A DNA stretch of 50,716 bases. It comes from DAOUBP01 sp964513075 (GTDB taxonomy: Bacteria; Chloroflexota; Anaerolineae; CG2-30-64-16). Position numbers and translations under genes: made by a program. Below are positions 25,117 through 36,497 of this stretch, piece after piece. Numbering within the stretch: the first letter of the stretch is position 1; every line of letters starts with the position of its first letter. The notes below the pieces were generated by a model. It worked only from the letters and a program-made list of their open reading frames with translations, had not been told where the DNA came from and did no database searches. The stretch lies in contig CAZELR010000029.1 of assembly GCA_964513075.1 (NCBI GenBank), positions 1 to 50,716 on the forward strand, written 5' to 3'.

Positions 25117-26072
25117 ACACGATTCTGATTGGCTTCAAGCCCGGCGTGCTGACCGATGTGCAGCTCGACCAGGTCCGCCGCACTGCGCCCGACATGCGGC
25201 TGGTCGTCACTCCGAACCGCGAGGAAATGGCCGCGGTGCTCGAAGAGGTGGAGATCGCCACGGCGCTGGTGCCCGGCTCCCTCCTGGCCACTGCCCCGCG
25301 GCTGCGCTGGTTCCACGGCTGGGGCGCGGGCGTCGACGGGCTGCTCCGGCATCCCGGGCTGGCCGAGCGCGACTTCATCCTCACCAATACGTCGGGCATC
25401 CACCCGAACCAGATGACAGAGCACACGCTCGCGCTTATGCTGGCCTTCGCCCGCCGCCTGCCAGAGGCGCTGCGCGCGCAGGCGGGACGCACCTGGCGGC
25501 ACATGGAGAACACTGAGGTCTTCGAACTGGCGGGCAAGACGCTGCTCGTGGTCGGGCTGGGCGCGATCGGTCAGCGCATCGCGCACGTAGCCGCAGCGCT
25601 CGGGATGCACGTGCTGGGCATCCGCCGAAGGCCAGGACCCCTCCCTGGGATCGAGCATGTTGCCGGCATCGAGAGCCTGCCGGAACACCTTCCCGAAGCC
25701 GATTTCGTCGTCCTGGTGACGCCGTTGACGCCGGAGACGCGCGGCCTGATCGGCGAGCGGGAGCTGCGGCTGATGAAGCAGGACGCCATCCTGATCAACG
25801 TGGCGCGCGGCGGCGTGGTCGACGAGGCGGCACTGGTGCACGCATTGCGCGGGGGCTGGATCGCCGGGGCGGGACTGGATGTGTTCGAGCAAGAGCCGCT
25901 GCCGGCTGATTCGCCGCTGTGGGACATGCCGAACGTCATCATCACCGGCCACTACGGGGGTGTGACGCCCGCGTACGATGACCGGGCATTCGAGGTCTTT
26001 CTGGACAATCTGGGCCGCTACCGCGCGGGAGAGCCGTTGCGCAACGTGGTGGATAAACGCCTGGGGTATTGA
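25113..26072 (+). CDS. D-2-hydroxyacid dehydrogenase family protein
   Basis: A 319-residue NAD(P)-dependent reductase of 2-keto acids. The NAD loop is VVGLGAIGQRIAHVA near 150-164. The catalytic Arg is in INVARGGVVDEAALV, the Glu in DVFEQEPLP, and the His in ITGHYGG (the family more often has PHxSG). It overlaps nagB by 4 nt. In this cluster it could reduce a keto acid made from a uronate; glyoxylate/hydroxypyruvate reductases are the closest well-known relatives by motif. Confidence 0.88.
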   Translation: MNTILIGFKPGVLTDVQLDQVRRTAPDMRLVVTPNREEMAAVLEEVEIATALVPGSLLATAPRLRWFHGWGAGVDGLLRHPGLAERDFILTNTSGIHPNQMTEHTLALMLAFARRLPEALRAQAGRTWRHMENTEVFELAGKTLLVVGLGAIGQRIAHVAAALGMHVLGIRRRPGPLPGIEHVAGIESLPEHLPEADFVVLVTPLTPETRGLIGERELRLMKQDAILINVARGGVVDEAALVHALRGGWIAGAGLDVFEQEPLPADSPLWDMPNVIITGHYGGVTPAYDDRAFEVFLDNLGRYRAGEPLRNVVDKRLGY

Positions 26073-26076
26073 GACG

Positions 26077-27276
26077 ATGAATTCACGAGAACGCCTGCTC
26101 ACAGCACTCGATCACCGCGAGCCCGACCGCGTGCCGTTCGACCTGGGTAGCACGCAGGTGACCGGCATCCACGTTGTCGCGTATCGCAGGCTGCGCCAAC
26201 ACTTGGGCCTGCCCCCGGTTGAGCCGGTCATCTGCGACGCGGTGCAGGGCCTGGCGCTGCCCGACGACGACGTGCTCGATCGGCTCGGGATCGACGTGCG
26301 CGGCCTCTTCCCGCTGAACAGCCACAACGACCGGGTCAACGAACGGATCCGCCGCGAGTCGAAGGATCATCCTGAGCGGAGCGCCGCGCAGTCGAAGGAC
26401 GGAGGGGACGAGGTCGAGGCGTTCGTCGACGAGTGGGGCATCACCCAACACCGGCCCTATCCCGACGGCCTTTACTTCACGGCAGTTCGCCACCCCCTGG
26501 CAGGCGCCATCACGGTGGATGACGTGGCGAAGCATCCCTGGCCGGACACGGGCGCGCCCTACCGCATTGCCGGGCTTCACGATCTCGCGGCAGCGCACCG
26601 GGCCCAGGGCCGAGCAGTGATGATCAAAGGCGTACTGGCAGGCATCTTCGAGATGGCACAACGCGTGCGCGGCATGGCCGCGATGATGATGGATCTTGCT
26701 TCCGACGAAGCCCTGGCCGGCGCACTGCTCGATAAGATGGTGGAACTCAAGCTGGCGTTCTGGGAGATGGCGCTGCCGCAACTGCGCGATGTGGTGGACG
26801 TGATCTCCGAAGCCGACGACTACGGCACCCAGGTCTCCCAACTCATCTCCCCGCGCATGTTTCGCCGGCTGATGAAGCCGCGGCTGGGAATCCTGTTCAG
26901 CCGCATCAAGGAGTTGGCCCCGGATGCCGGACTCTTCTTCCACTCCTGCGGCAACGTTCGCCCGCTCCTGCCTGACTTCATCGAGCTGGGGGTGGATATC
27001 CTGAACCCGATACACGTGCGCGCGACCGGCATGAACCCGATCGAGCTCAAGCGGGACTACGGCCGAGATATCGTCTTCTGGGGCGGCGGCGTCGACACGC
27101 AGGACGTATTGCCCCACGGCACGCCTGCCGAAGTGCGGGAAGACGTTAGGCGCAACATCGACGCGTTAGCCCCCGGCGGCGGCTTCGTCTTCAGCACCGT
27201 CCACAACATCCAGGCCGACGTCCCGCCGGAGAACATCGTGACGATGTGGGAAGCGCTGCAAGAGTACGGGAGCTAG
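26077..27276 (+). CDS. URO-D-fold protein 4, His-X-Cys-Gly type, with inserted repeat
   Basis: About 399 residues, the most canonical of the four. It opens MNSRERLLTALDHREPDRVP and has H289-S-C291-G292-N, then VFSTVHNIQADVPPENI near the C-terminus. That layout is common in uncharacterised 'uroporphyrinogen decarboxylase family' proteins and resembles MtaA-type methyltransferases. Residues about 94-109 are charged (ESKDHPERSAAQSKDGG) and coded by a genomic repeat inserted in frame (26358-26401). The start is 5 nt after the dehydrogenase stop. It is the last gene of the plus-strand arm and is followed by a hairpin. Confidence 0.85.
   Translation: MNSRERLLTALDHREPDRVPFDLGSTQVTGIHVVAYRRLRQHLGLPPVEPVICDAVQGLALPDDDVLDRLGIDVRGLFPLNSHNDRVNERIRRESKDHPERSAAQSKDGGDEVEAFVDEWGITQHRPYPDGLYFTAVRHPLAGAITVDDVAKHPWPDTGAPYRIAGLHDLAAAHRAQGRAVMIKGVLAGIFEMAQRVRGMAAMMMDLASDEALAGALLDKMVELKLAFWEMALPQLRDVVDVISEADDYGTQVSQLISPRMFRRLMKPRLGILFSRIKELAPDAGLFFHSCGNVRPLLPDFIELGVDILNPIHVRATGMNPIELKRDYGRDIVFWGGGVDTQDVLPHGTPAEVREDVRRNIDALAPGGGFVFSTVHNIQADVPPENIVTMWEALQEYGS
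26358..26401. repeat. CCTGAGCG-family repeat inserted in frame in the URO-D 4 gene
   Basis: The unit GTCGAAGGA occurs at both ends around ATCCTGAGCGGAGCG. The same repeat family (GCTCAGGATGAC/CTTCG) is found between genes at 32961-32990, 49463-49600 and 50437-50570. Here it is translated and keeps the frame. Confidence 0.7.
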
Positions 27277-27279
27277 TTG

Positions 27280-27303
27280 AACAGCCTTCGGCCAGGCTGT
27301 TAA
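27280..27303. terminator. Hairpin between convergent genes
   Basis: AACAGCC and GGCTGTT pair around TTCGGCCA, directly after the URO-D 4 stop and overlapping the stop of the minus-strand orphan gene. It could end transcription from both sides. There is no long T-run, so a partial or bidirectional terminator is a reasonable but unproven call. Confidence 0.5.
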
Positions 27304-27776
27304 TCCGCGTCCGGCAGGATCGAGGTCAGAGCCAGCGTCACCCTCTGCAGTTCACTCGAGTGTCCGCGCAACTGCTCCACATTGGCCGTCTTCAAGCCCT
27401 GATTGACGTCAGTGATCGCCCTGGACGTGTTTTGGCTGCTATCGATGATCGCCTGGGTGATCCGCTCCACCCTGGTTGCCAGCTCCAGCAACTTGGGGGG
27501 CACCAGGGGGATTTTCTGGAACCAGGGCAGCAGCAGGTCGAGCACGCGGTTGACGATGCTTGCGTACTTGACCGTCAGCGTATGCAACGTGCCGAATGCA
27601 GAAGTCAGTTGAATGCCAACATCCTGGATCGCATCGATCATCACCTTGTGCTCGTCGATCATCCCGGTAATGTTTTGAAGCGAGTCGGTCAGCTTGTCTG
27701 AAAACCTCACAACCTCGTCCGGCCCGGCCGCGGTCACTTCGCCCCCATCAAATGGGGCCGTTTCAAAACCAGCCAT
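27300..27776 (-). CDS. Hypothetical helical protein
   Basis: A 158-residue protein of no recognised family. It lacks cysteine, a signal peptide and a clear membrane helix. Most of it is predicted by eye as amphipathic helix, with a run LVPPKLLELATRVERITQAI and a hydrophobic VLDLLLPWFQKIPLVP segment. It resembles a coiled-coil or methyl-accepting-type helical bundle only in composition. It is the last gene of the GH130/importer 2 operon, 50 nt after the GH130 gene, with a moderate ribosome site. Coding is supported by its operon position and length. Confidence 0.6.
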   Translation of the reverse strand: MAGFETAPFDGGEVTAAGPDEVVRFSDKLTDSLQNITGMIDEHKVMIDAIQDVGIQLTSAFGTLHTLTVKYASIVNRVLDLLLPWFQKIPLVPPKLLELATRVERITQAIIDSSQNTSRAITDVNQGLKTANVEQLRGHSSELQRVTLALTSILPDAD

Positions 27777-27826
27777 GTCTTATCTCCTCAAGTAGAATGG
27801 GGATGGCTCGGCAGGGCAGCAGTCCG

Positions 27827-28822
27827 TCACAGCGGGTCGTCCCTTACGAAATCCAGCACCTCTTCGATGCGCGCAAACGCCAGGCAGGTGACCGTGTCGG
27901 CCCCACCGTAGTAGATTGCCATGCGTCCGGTCGGCGGGTCCACCAGGGCTGCGCACGGGAAGGTCACGTTCGGGACATCCCCCACGCACTCGTAGAGCTC
28001 CCGCGGGTTGAGCAGATAACTGCGTGACCGGCAGATCACTTTCCAGGGTTTGTCGAGATCGAGCAGCGCGGCGCCGAAGCTGTAGACGAACCCGTTGCAC
28101 GACGTGAGCACGCCGTGGTAGATCATCAGCCACCCTTCGGACGTTTCGATGGGCGTGGGTCCGGCGCCGACTTTGGTCGCTTGCCAGCCGTTCGCAGTCG
28201 CCATCACGTGCCGGTGGCAGCCCCAATGAATCAGGTCGGGGCTTTCGCTGTAAAAGATGTCCCCAAAAGGCGTGTGGCCCGTATCGCTGGGGCGGCTGAG
28301 CAAGGCGTACTTTCCATTCACCCGGCGCGGGAACAGCACGCCGTTCCGGTTGTACGGCAGAAGGGCATTCTCCATCTGGTAGAAGGTCTTGAAATCGTGG
28401 GTGAAGCCCAGGCCGATGGTGGGACCGTGGTAGCCGTTGCACCAGGTGACGTAGTAGCGATCCTCGAGCCAGCACACGCGCGGATCGTAGCCGTACACGA
28501 AGCGGCCGATCTCGGCGCGCTGCGCTTCGTCTTCACAGCGAAACGCGATGCGCTTCGGCTCGATGGTCCAGGTGATCCCATCCGGGCTGACGCCGGCGTG
28601 AAGCTGCATGTCTCGAGCGGTGTTGTCGCAGCGAAACACCCCGGCGAACGCGCCGTTGAAAGGCACGACCGCGCTGTTGAAAATACTGTTCACGCCGCGA
28701 ACGGCAGCGCGCGTGATGATGGGGTTCTTGCCGGAACGCCATACCGTCTCAGTGCAGCCCTGCGGGCGCTCTTCCCAGGGGATATTGGGCAGTTCCGGGC
28801 CCACAATGTTTAGCTTCGCCAT
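27827..28822 (-). CDS. Glycoside hydrolase family 130 (beta-mannoside phosphorylase-like)
   Basis: A 331-residue five-bladed propeller of the GH130 type. These enzymes phosphorolyse beta-mannosides to mannose 1-phosphate, or in some groups hydrolyse them. The catalytic Asp is in GYDPRVCWLEDRYYVTW (D113). Other family stretches are KNPIITR near 32-38, WGCHRHVMA and KVGAGPTPIETSEGWLMIYHGV. It lacks a signal peptide, so it acts in the cytoplasm on imported oligosaccharide. The gene sits 27 nt after the importer 2 ATPase. Subfamily (mannosyl-glucose, mannobiose or mannosyl-GlcNAc) cannot be fixed by eye. Confidence 0.87.
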   Translation of the reverse strand: MAKLNIVGPELPNIPWEERPQGCTETVWRSGKNPIITRAAVRGVNSIFNSAVVPFNGAFAGVFRCDNTARDMQLHAGVSPDGITWTIEPKRIAFRCEDEAQRAEIGRFVYGYDPRVCWLEDRYYVTWCNGYHGPTIGLGFTHDFKTFYQMENALLPYNRNGVLFPRRVNGKYALLSRPSDTGHTPFGDIFYSESPDLIHWGCHRHVMATANGWQATKVGAGPTPIETSEGWLMIYHGVLTSCNGFVYSFGAALLDLDKPWKVICRSRSYLLNPRELYECVGDVPNVTFPCAALVDPPTGRMAIYYGGADTVTCLAFARIEEVLDFVRDDPL

Positions 28823-28849
28823 GCATCAACTCTTTCCCCGGCTCAGGGG

Positions 28850-30671
<1,822 letters not shown>

Positions 30672-31925
30672 CTAGTCCCTTAGTGCAGGGTTGAATACCT
30701 GGTCGAGACCCGTATTCATCAGGTTCATCGAGAAGGTAATCAGCGCGATGGTGACGAGCACCGGCAGGTAGGCCCACCATTTTTCCAGGACGTGCGCCTG
30801 GTAAATCATCGCCCAGTTCATCATCAGCCCCAGGGTCGGCACCTCGGTCGTCCTGGGTCCCAACCCCAGGATGGACAACCCCGCCTCCGCCAGGATGCCG
30901 GACGAGATCTGCAGGATAAACGCCATCACGACATAGGAGGCGATGTAAGGCAGGATATCGTTGAGGATGATGTAGGGGATCGAGTGGCCGGACAGTTTCG
31001 ACAGGTTGACGTGATCGCGGTTGCGCAGCGAAATCACCTGCGCACGAACGGCCCTGGTGGTCCACACCCAGGACGTAAACCCGATCACGGCCGCGACCGT
31101 GAACGCGCCGCGTTTATCCTGTCCGATGCTGAATGAAATCAAGATCAGCAGCACGAACGATGGGATGACGGTGAAGAGGTTGGTGACGAACATGACGATA
31201 TCATCCACCAGTCCACCGATGTAACCCGCGGCCAGGCCCAGGGTCAGGCCAATCAGGGTGGCGATAAGGCCCGCTACCAGGCCGATCTGCAGCGAGACGC
31301 GGGTGGCACTCACCAACTGCGTCAGCACGTCGCGGCCGAAGTTGTCGGTGCCGAGCGGCAGGACCCGCACGTTTGCAACCTCACCGACGTTCACATACTC
31401 TGACTGGTTGACGATACGCGCCTGCTCCAGGCCGCCCGTTTGTGCATTCTTGGCGGCCATGATGGCCCCCTGGGTTGACAGGAGGCCGGCGAGCGAGCTG
31501 TTCAGCCGGACAAAGTAGTTGCGCCTGGCGTTCGTCATGCCGGCGACGTTCTGCTTGGGATCGTAGTTACTGGTCCACTGGGCCAGAAGCGCTGCCGTGT
31601 CCGTGGTGTCGATCTCGGCCTCGGGGATCCCGGCAGCTACGAGCCATTCCTTCATCGCCAGGCGGTCGGCCTGACTCAGCTTGCTGGCGACGCGTTTGGC
31701 AGCCGCGTCTTCCAGGTTGAGCGTGTACGTCGTGGCGGCATTGATGCTGTCGTACGTGCTCACGTAAATCCCAGGCGGGAAGAAAGTGCCCTGGCCGATG
31801 ATCTGCAGCGGAGAGTGGGTAACGACCAGCGGATAAATAATCACGATCAGCAGAATGGCCACGAAGATCGTAAAGCCGGTTATGAATTTGCCGGAGTGGA
31901 AAATCTGCCTGAGGGTATGTTGCAT
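30672..31925 (-). CDS. ABC importer permease, OppC type, with long external insert (importer 2)
   Basis: About 417 residues. After the first helix (ITGFTIFVAILLIVIIYPLV) there is an external segment of roughly 170 residues before the next helix, much longer than in standard OppC. It includes a helical part rich in Ala and Lys (AAAKRVASKLSQADR) and an Asn/Arg-rich stretch. The BPD_transp_1 core follows, with coupling loop NRDHVNLSKLSGHSIPYIIL. The ATG at 31925 has AAGGAGAG upstream. The insert may contact the binding protein; this is inference. Confidence 0.9.
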   Translation of the reverse strand: MQHTLRQIFHSGKFITGFTIFVAILLIVIIYPLVVTHSPLQIIGQGTFFPPGIYVSTYDSINAATTYTLNLEDAAAKRVASKLSQADRLAMKEWLVAAGIPEAEIDTTDTAALLAQWTSNYDPKQNVAGMTNARRNYFVRLNSSLAGLLSTQGAIMAAKNAQTGGLEQARIVNQSEYVNVGEVANVRVLPLGTDNFGRDVLTQLVSATRVSLQIGLVAGLIATLIGLTLGLAAGYIGGLVDDIVMFVTNLFTVIPSFVLLILISFSIGQDKRGAFTVAAVIGFTSWVWTTRAVRAQVISLRNRDHVNLSKLSGHSIPYIILNDILPYIASYVVMAFILQISSGILAEAGLSILGLGPRTTEVPTLGLMMNWAMIYQAHVLEKWWAYLPVLVTIALITFSMNLMNTGLDQVFNPALRD

Positions 31926-31941
31926 CGCCAGCTCTCCTTGT

Positions 31942-32946
31942 TCAATCCGCCTGGGTTGCCTTGATCCGCGGGTCGATGAAGCCGTAGAGGATCTCGATCG
32001 CGAAGTTCGCAATCAACACCATCAAGGTCACGATCAGCGTGGCGGCCGAGATGAGCGGGTAATCTTGCCCCTTGATCGCAGTCAGCAGGGTGGTGCCCAG
32101 ACCAGGATAGCTGAAGACGATCTCCGCGATCAGCGCCCCGCCGACCATGGTGCCGATGGAGAGCGCGAGGCCGGTGATCTGCGGCAGCATCGCGTTGCGA
32201 AACACGTAGCCGACGATCTTGCGGTCCTTGATGCCCATGAACCGGCTGTATTTCACGTAATCCGCGTTCAGCTCGTAGATGGACATGGAGCGCATGCCGA
32301 TCGCCTGGCCGCCGATCGCGATAACGACGATGGACCAGAAGGGCAGTTGATAGTGGACGATGGCCGACCAGATGAATTTCCAACTGGCGCTGGGGATCAT
32401 GTCGAACCCGTAGCCGCCCGAGGTAGGAAACCACTTCAGGCGCACTGCAAAGATCACCAGGAAGATGATCGCCATGCCGAAGGCCGGGAAATTGCTGGCG
32501 AAGATGGAGACGGGCATCAGGAGCTTGTCGAAGCCGCCCTTGAGGTAAGCAGCCAGCGCACCCAGCGTGTTGCCGATCAACCAGCCGACGATGATGGCCG
32601 GGAACTGCAGCGCGATGGTCCACCCGATGGAAGACCCGATCACGGACGCGACGGTTCTCGGATACTGGCTGAACGAAAAGCCGAAATCGCCTTGCAGGAC
32701 GTTTCTGACATACAGGAAGAACTGCTCGATCAGCGGTCGGTTCGTGCCGAACAGTTTCGTGTACTGCTCGTAAATCGCCTGCACCCCGGAGGCGTTGCTC
32801 AGGCCCTGGGCCATCCTGGCAACGATGGCTGCCACCGGATCACCCGGCATCAGCCGCGGCAGGATGAAGTTCAGGAGAAAGGCAAAGACGAAGGTGATGG
32901 CCAGCCAGCCCAGCTTGTTGACGAAGTACTTCCGATACCCTTTCAA
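31942..32946 (-). CDS. ABC importer permease, OppB type (importer 2)
   Basis: A 334-residue membrane protein starting with a helix WLAITFVFAFLLNFILP and the LMPGDPV motif of OppB. The core carries the coupling loop ADYVKYSRFMGIKDRKIVG. A CACCTCCT stretch (AGGAGGTG on the coding strand) lies just upstream of the ATG. The gene is 163 bp after the binding-protein stop, and that gap holds a repeat and two hairpins. Confidence 0.92.
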   Translation of the reverse strand: MKGYRKYFVNKLGWLAITFVFAFLLNFILPRLMPGDPVAAIVARMAQGLSNASGVQAIYEQYTKLFGTNRPLIEQFFLYVRNVLQGDFGFSFSQYPRTVASVIGSSIGWTIALQFPAIIVGWLIGNTLGALAAYLKGGFDKLLMPVSIFASNFPAFGMAIIFLVIFAVRLKWFPTSGGYGFDMIPSASWKFIWSAIVHYQLPFWSIVVIAIGGQAIGMRSMSIYELNADYVKYSRFMGIKDRKIVGYVFRNAMLPQITGLALSIGTMVGGALIAEIVFSYPGLGTTLLTAIKGQDYPLISAATLIVTLMVLIANFAIEILYGFIDPRIKATQAD

Positions 32947-32960
32947 CGCAACACCTCCTG

Positions 32961-32990
32961 GATTCTTCGCGCTGCGGCGCTCAGAATGAC
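32961..32990. repeat. GCTCAGAATGAC-family repeat
   Basis: GATTCTTCGCGCTGCGGCG joined to CTCAGAATGAC: a short member of the CTTCG...GCTCAGNATGAC family seen also at 26358, 49463 and 50437. Confidence 0.6.
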
Positions 32991-33007
32991 GTGCAATACA
33001 TCATGCT

Positions 33008-33032
33008 TTCGGCGGGTCTGAGACCCGCCGAA
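33008..33032. repeat. Perfect 25-bp palindrome in the importer 2 gap
   Basis: TTCGGCGGGTCT, a central G, AGACCCGCCGAA. Same GGGTCT/AGACCC core layout as the palindrome at 15526-15558. Confidence 0.75.
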
Positions 33033-33053
33033 GCGAGGTGCTCCTGTGATGCA

Positions 33054-33096
33054 AGAATCCGTCATGTTCCGGGGTCTGTGGAACATGACGGATTCT
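33054..33096 (-). terminator. Strong hairpin 3' of the binding-protein gene (attenuator-like)
   Basis: Arms AGAATCCGTCATGTTCC and GGAACATGACGGATTCT, 17 bp each and perfect, with a 9-nt loop, lie 13 nt beyond the binding-protein stop. No U-run follows, so it more likely stabilises the upstream mRNA or lets only part of transcription through to the permeases. Confidence 0.6.
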
Positions 33097-33109
33097 ATCA
33101 CATTATGGT

Positions 33110-35038
<1,929 letters not shown>

Positions 35039-35160
35039 TTGGGATCCTCCTTAGACCAATCAAAAGGTTGTTTACTTGAGAAACAGTTTGAGCAGACACC
35101 ATTTTTATCGAACACCACCTCCTTCCGGGTCCCTGTCCGCGGCCAACCATGGGGCGGCGG

Positions 35161-35176
35161 GCGGGGATCACCCCGC
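35161..35176 (-). repeat. Small GC-rich hairpin at the end of lacI3
   Basis: GCGGGG and CCCCGC pair around ATCA, overlapping the lacI3 stop codon. It could weakly terminate or separate lacI3 from the binding-protein gene. No T-run is present. Confidence 0.4.
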
Positions 35177-36187
35177 AGCGCCACAGGATTGCCGCACCAC
35201 CAGTTCCGTCGGCAGGACGCGTCTGCGCCCCGCCGATCCTGGTTCGGGTGGATTGGCCAACAACTCCATCAACAAGTCTGCAACGGCCGCACCCAACTGC
35301 CGGATGGGTTGGCGCACCGTCGTCAACGCCGGCTGCACGGCCGAGGCGATCGGAACATCATCAAAGCCGATGATGGCGATGTCTTGCGGGACCTGCCGGC
35401 CGGCCTCGCGCAGCGCCTTCAGTGCACCGATGGCCATGATGTCGCTGGCGACGAAGATCGCAGTCGGCGCCCGGGCGAGCAACTGCTGCGCCCCCGCATA
35501 GCCACAGTCCTCGGTGTAGTCCCCCTCGATGATCAGGCTGCTGTCCGCCACGATGCCGTGCGCTGCCAGCGCCTCGCAGTAGCCGAGCAAGCGATCGATG
35601 CCGGAGGTCATTGTTTGCGGGCCCGTGATGGTGGCGATGCGCGTGTGGCCGAGCCGGATCAGGTGTTCAACTGCCAGACGCGCGCCACCGGCATTATCCA
35701 CATCGACGCAGTGCCCGCGTTCGTCGGGATAGCGGCCCACGATCACAAAAGGAATATTGTCCTGCAACAACCTCCGAAAGATCACGTCGTCGACGTGGGC
35801 CGAAGCGACAATGACGCCGTCCAGGCGGCTGCTGCCGATGATGCGCCGGTAGGTCTCACCCTGCTCCGTCGGACCGTTGAACAGCGAAAGCATCAGGTGG
35901 TAGCCCTGCGCATTACACGTTTCCGTAATGCCGTACAGCAGCAGCGGGAAAAAAGGGTCGCTGAAGAGCTTCGTGACCGACTCGGGGATGATGACGCTGA
36001 TGATACGCGTACGATGGGTCACCAGGCTGCGTGCGGCGGCGTGCGGCTGATAGTTCGTCTCGCGAATAATCTGACGCACCTGCTCGCGCACCGCGGCCCG
36101 AACGGCAGGATGGTCGTTGATGACCCGGGAGACCGTGGAACGGGAGACGCCAGCTAACTCGGCGATCCCTTCCAGCGTGAGCGGCAT
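35168..36187 (-). CDS. LacI-family transcriptional regulator 3 (CebR/CelR-like operator)
   Basis: About 339 residues. The helix-turn-helix LEGIAELAGVSRSTVSRVIN, hinge QPHAAARSLVTHRT and PBP-like sensor are intact. The ATG at 36187 (MPLTLEGIAEL) has AAGGGG upstream; the longer open frame runs back over the promoter and is not real. Its promoter and a TGGGAGCGCTCCCA operator lie 100 bp upstream. That sequence is the operator of the cellobiose-sensing repressors CebR of Streptomyces and CelR of Thermobifida. So it probably represses itself and the importer 2/GH130 operon until a beta-oligosaccharide is present. Confidence 0.92.
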   Translation of the reverse strand: MPLTLEGIAELAGVSRSTVSRVINDHPAVRAAVREQVRQIIRETNYQPHAAARSLVTHRTRIISVIIPESVTKLFSDPFFPLLLYGITETCNAQGYHLMLSLFNGPTEQGETYRRIIGSSRLDGVIVASAHVDDVIFRRLLQDNIPFVIVGRYPDERGHCVDVDNAGGARLAVEHLIRLGHTRIATITGPQTMTSGIDRLLGYCEALAAHGIVADSSLIIEGDYTEDCGYAGAQQLLARAPTAIFVASDIMAIGALKALREAGRQVPQDIAIIGFDDVPIASAVQPALTTVRQPIRQLGAAVADLLMELLANPPEPGSAGRRRVLPTELVVRQSCGAAG

Positions 36188-36288
36188 AACTGTTGCCCCT
36201 TCCTCTTCATCGAGAGCAGGCGGAGACCGTGTTCCAGAACCCTCCAGGCGCCAACAGGGGAGGTCAGCGCCACAACGACCTGGCTGTG

Positions 36289-36302
36289 TGGGAGCGCTCC
36301 CA
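36289..36302. promoter_or_regulatory. LacI3 operator, perfect 14-bp palindrome
   Basis: TGGGAGCGCTCCCA is a perfect palindrome with a central CG, identical to the known CebR/CelR operator. It overlaps the region just downstream of the predicted lacI3 transcription start. Confidence 0.82.
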
Positions 36303-36311
36303 TGCACGCCC

Positions 36312-36340
36312 ACTATATCATGAGTTTTTGCGGGTGTCAA
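36312..36340 (-). promoter_or_regulatory. Sigma70-type promoter for lacI3 and the importer 2 operon
   Basis: On the minus strand TTGACA (36340-36335) and TATAGT (36317-36312) are 17 bp apart. The predicted start near 36305 puts the operator at about +4 to +17. Confidence 0.72.
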
Positions 36341-36380
36341 GCCCCAATTTCGACAAACAGCAAATCCAAATGTACCCGGA

Positions 36381-36449
36381 CTCGAGGCTTTAGCCGGTTA
36401 CTGGCCACTTGAGCGCCATGTGGCTGACCGGCTAAAGCCTCCATTCCAG
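36381..36449. repeat. GGCTTTAGCCGGT-family hairpin repeat, copy 3
   Basis: Perfect 15-bp arms GAGGCTTTAGCCGGT (36384-36398) and ACCGGCTAAAGCCTC (36427-36441), with a different interior from copies 1 and 2. It lies between the lacI3 promoter and the end of the nucleotidyltransferase gene and could end transcription from the latter. Confidence 0.8.
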
Positions 36450-36497
36450 ACACTTACAGTGACAGATTTGGAATTCCTGTTTGACAAATTGGCCGTA

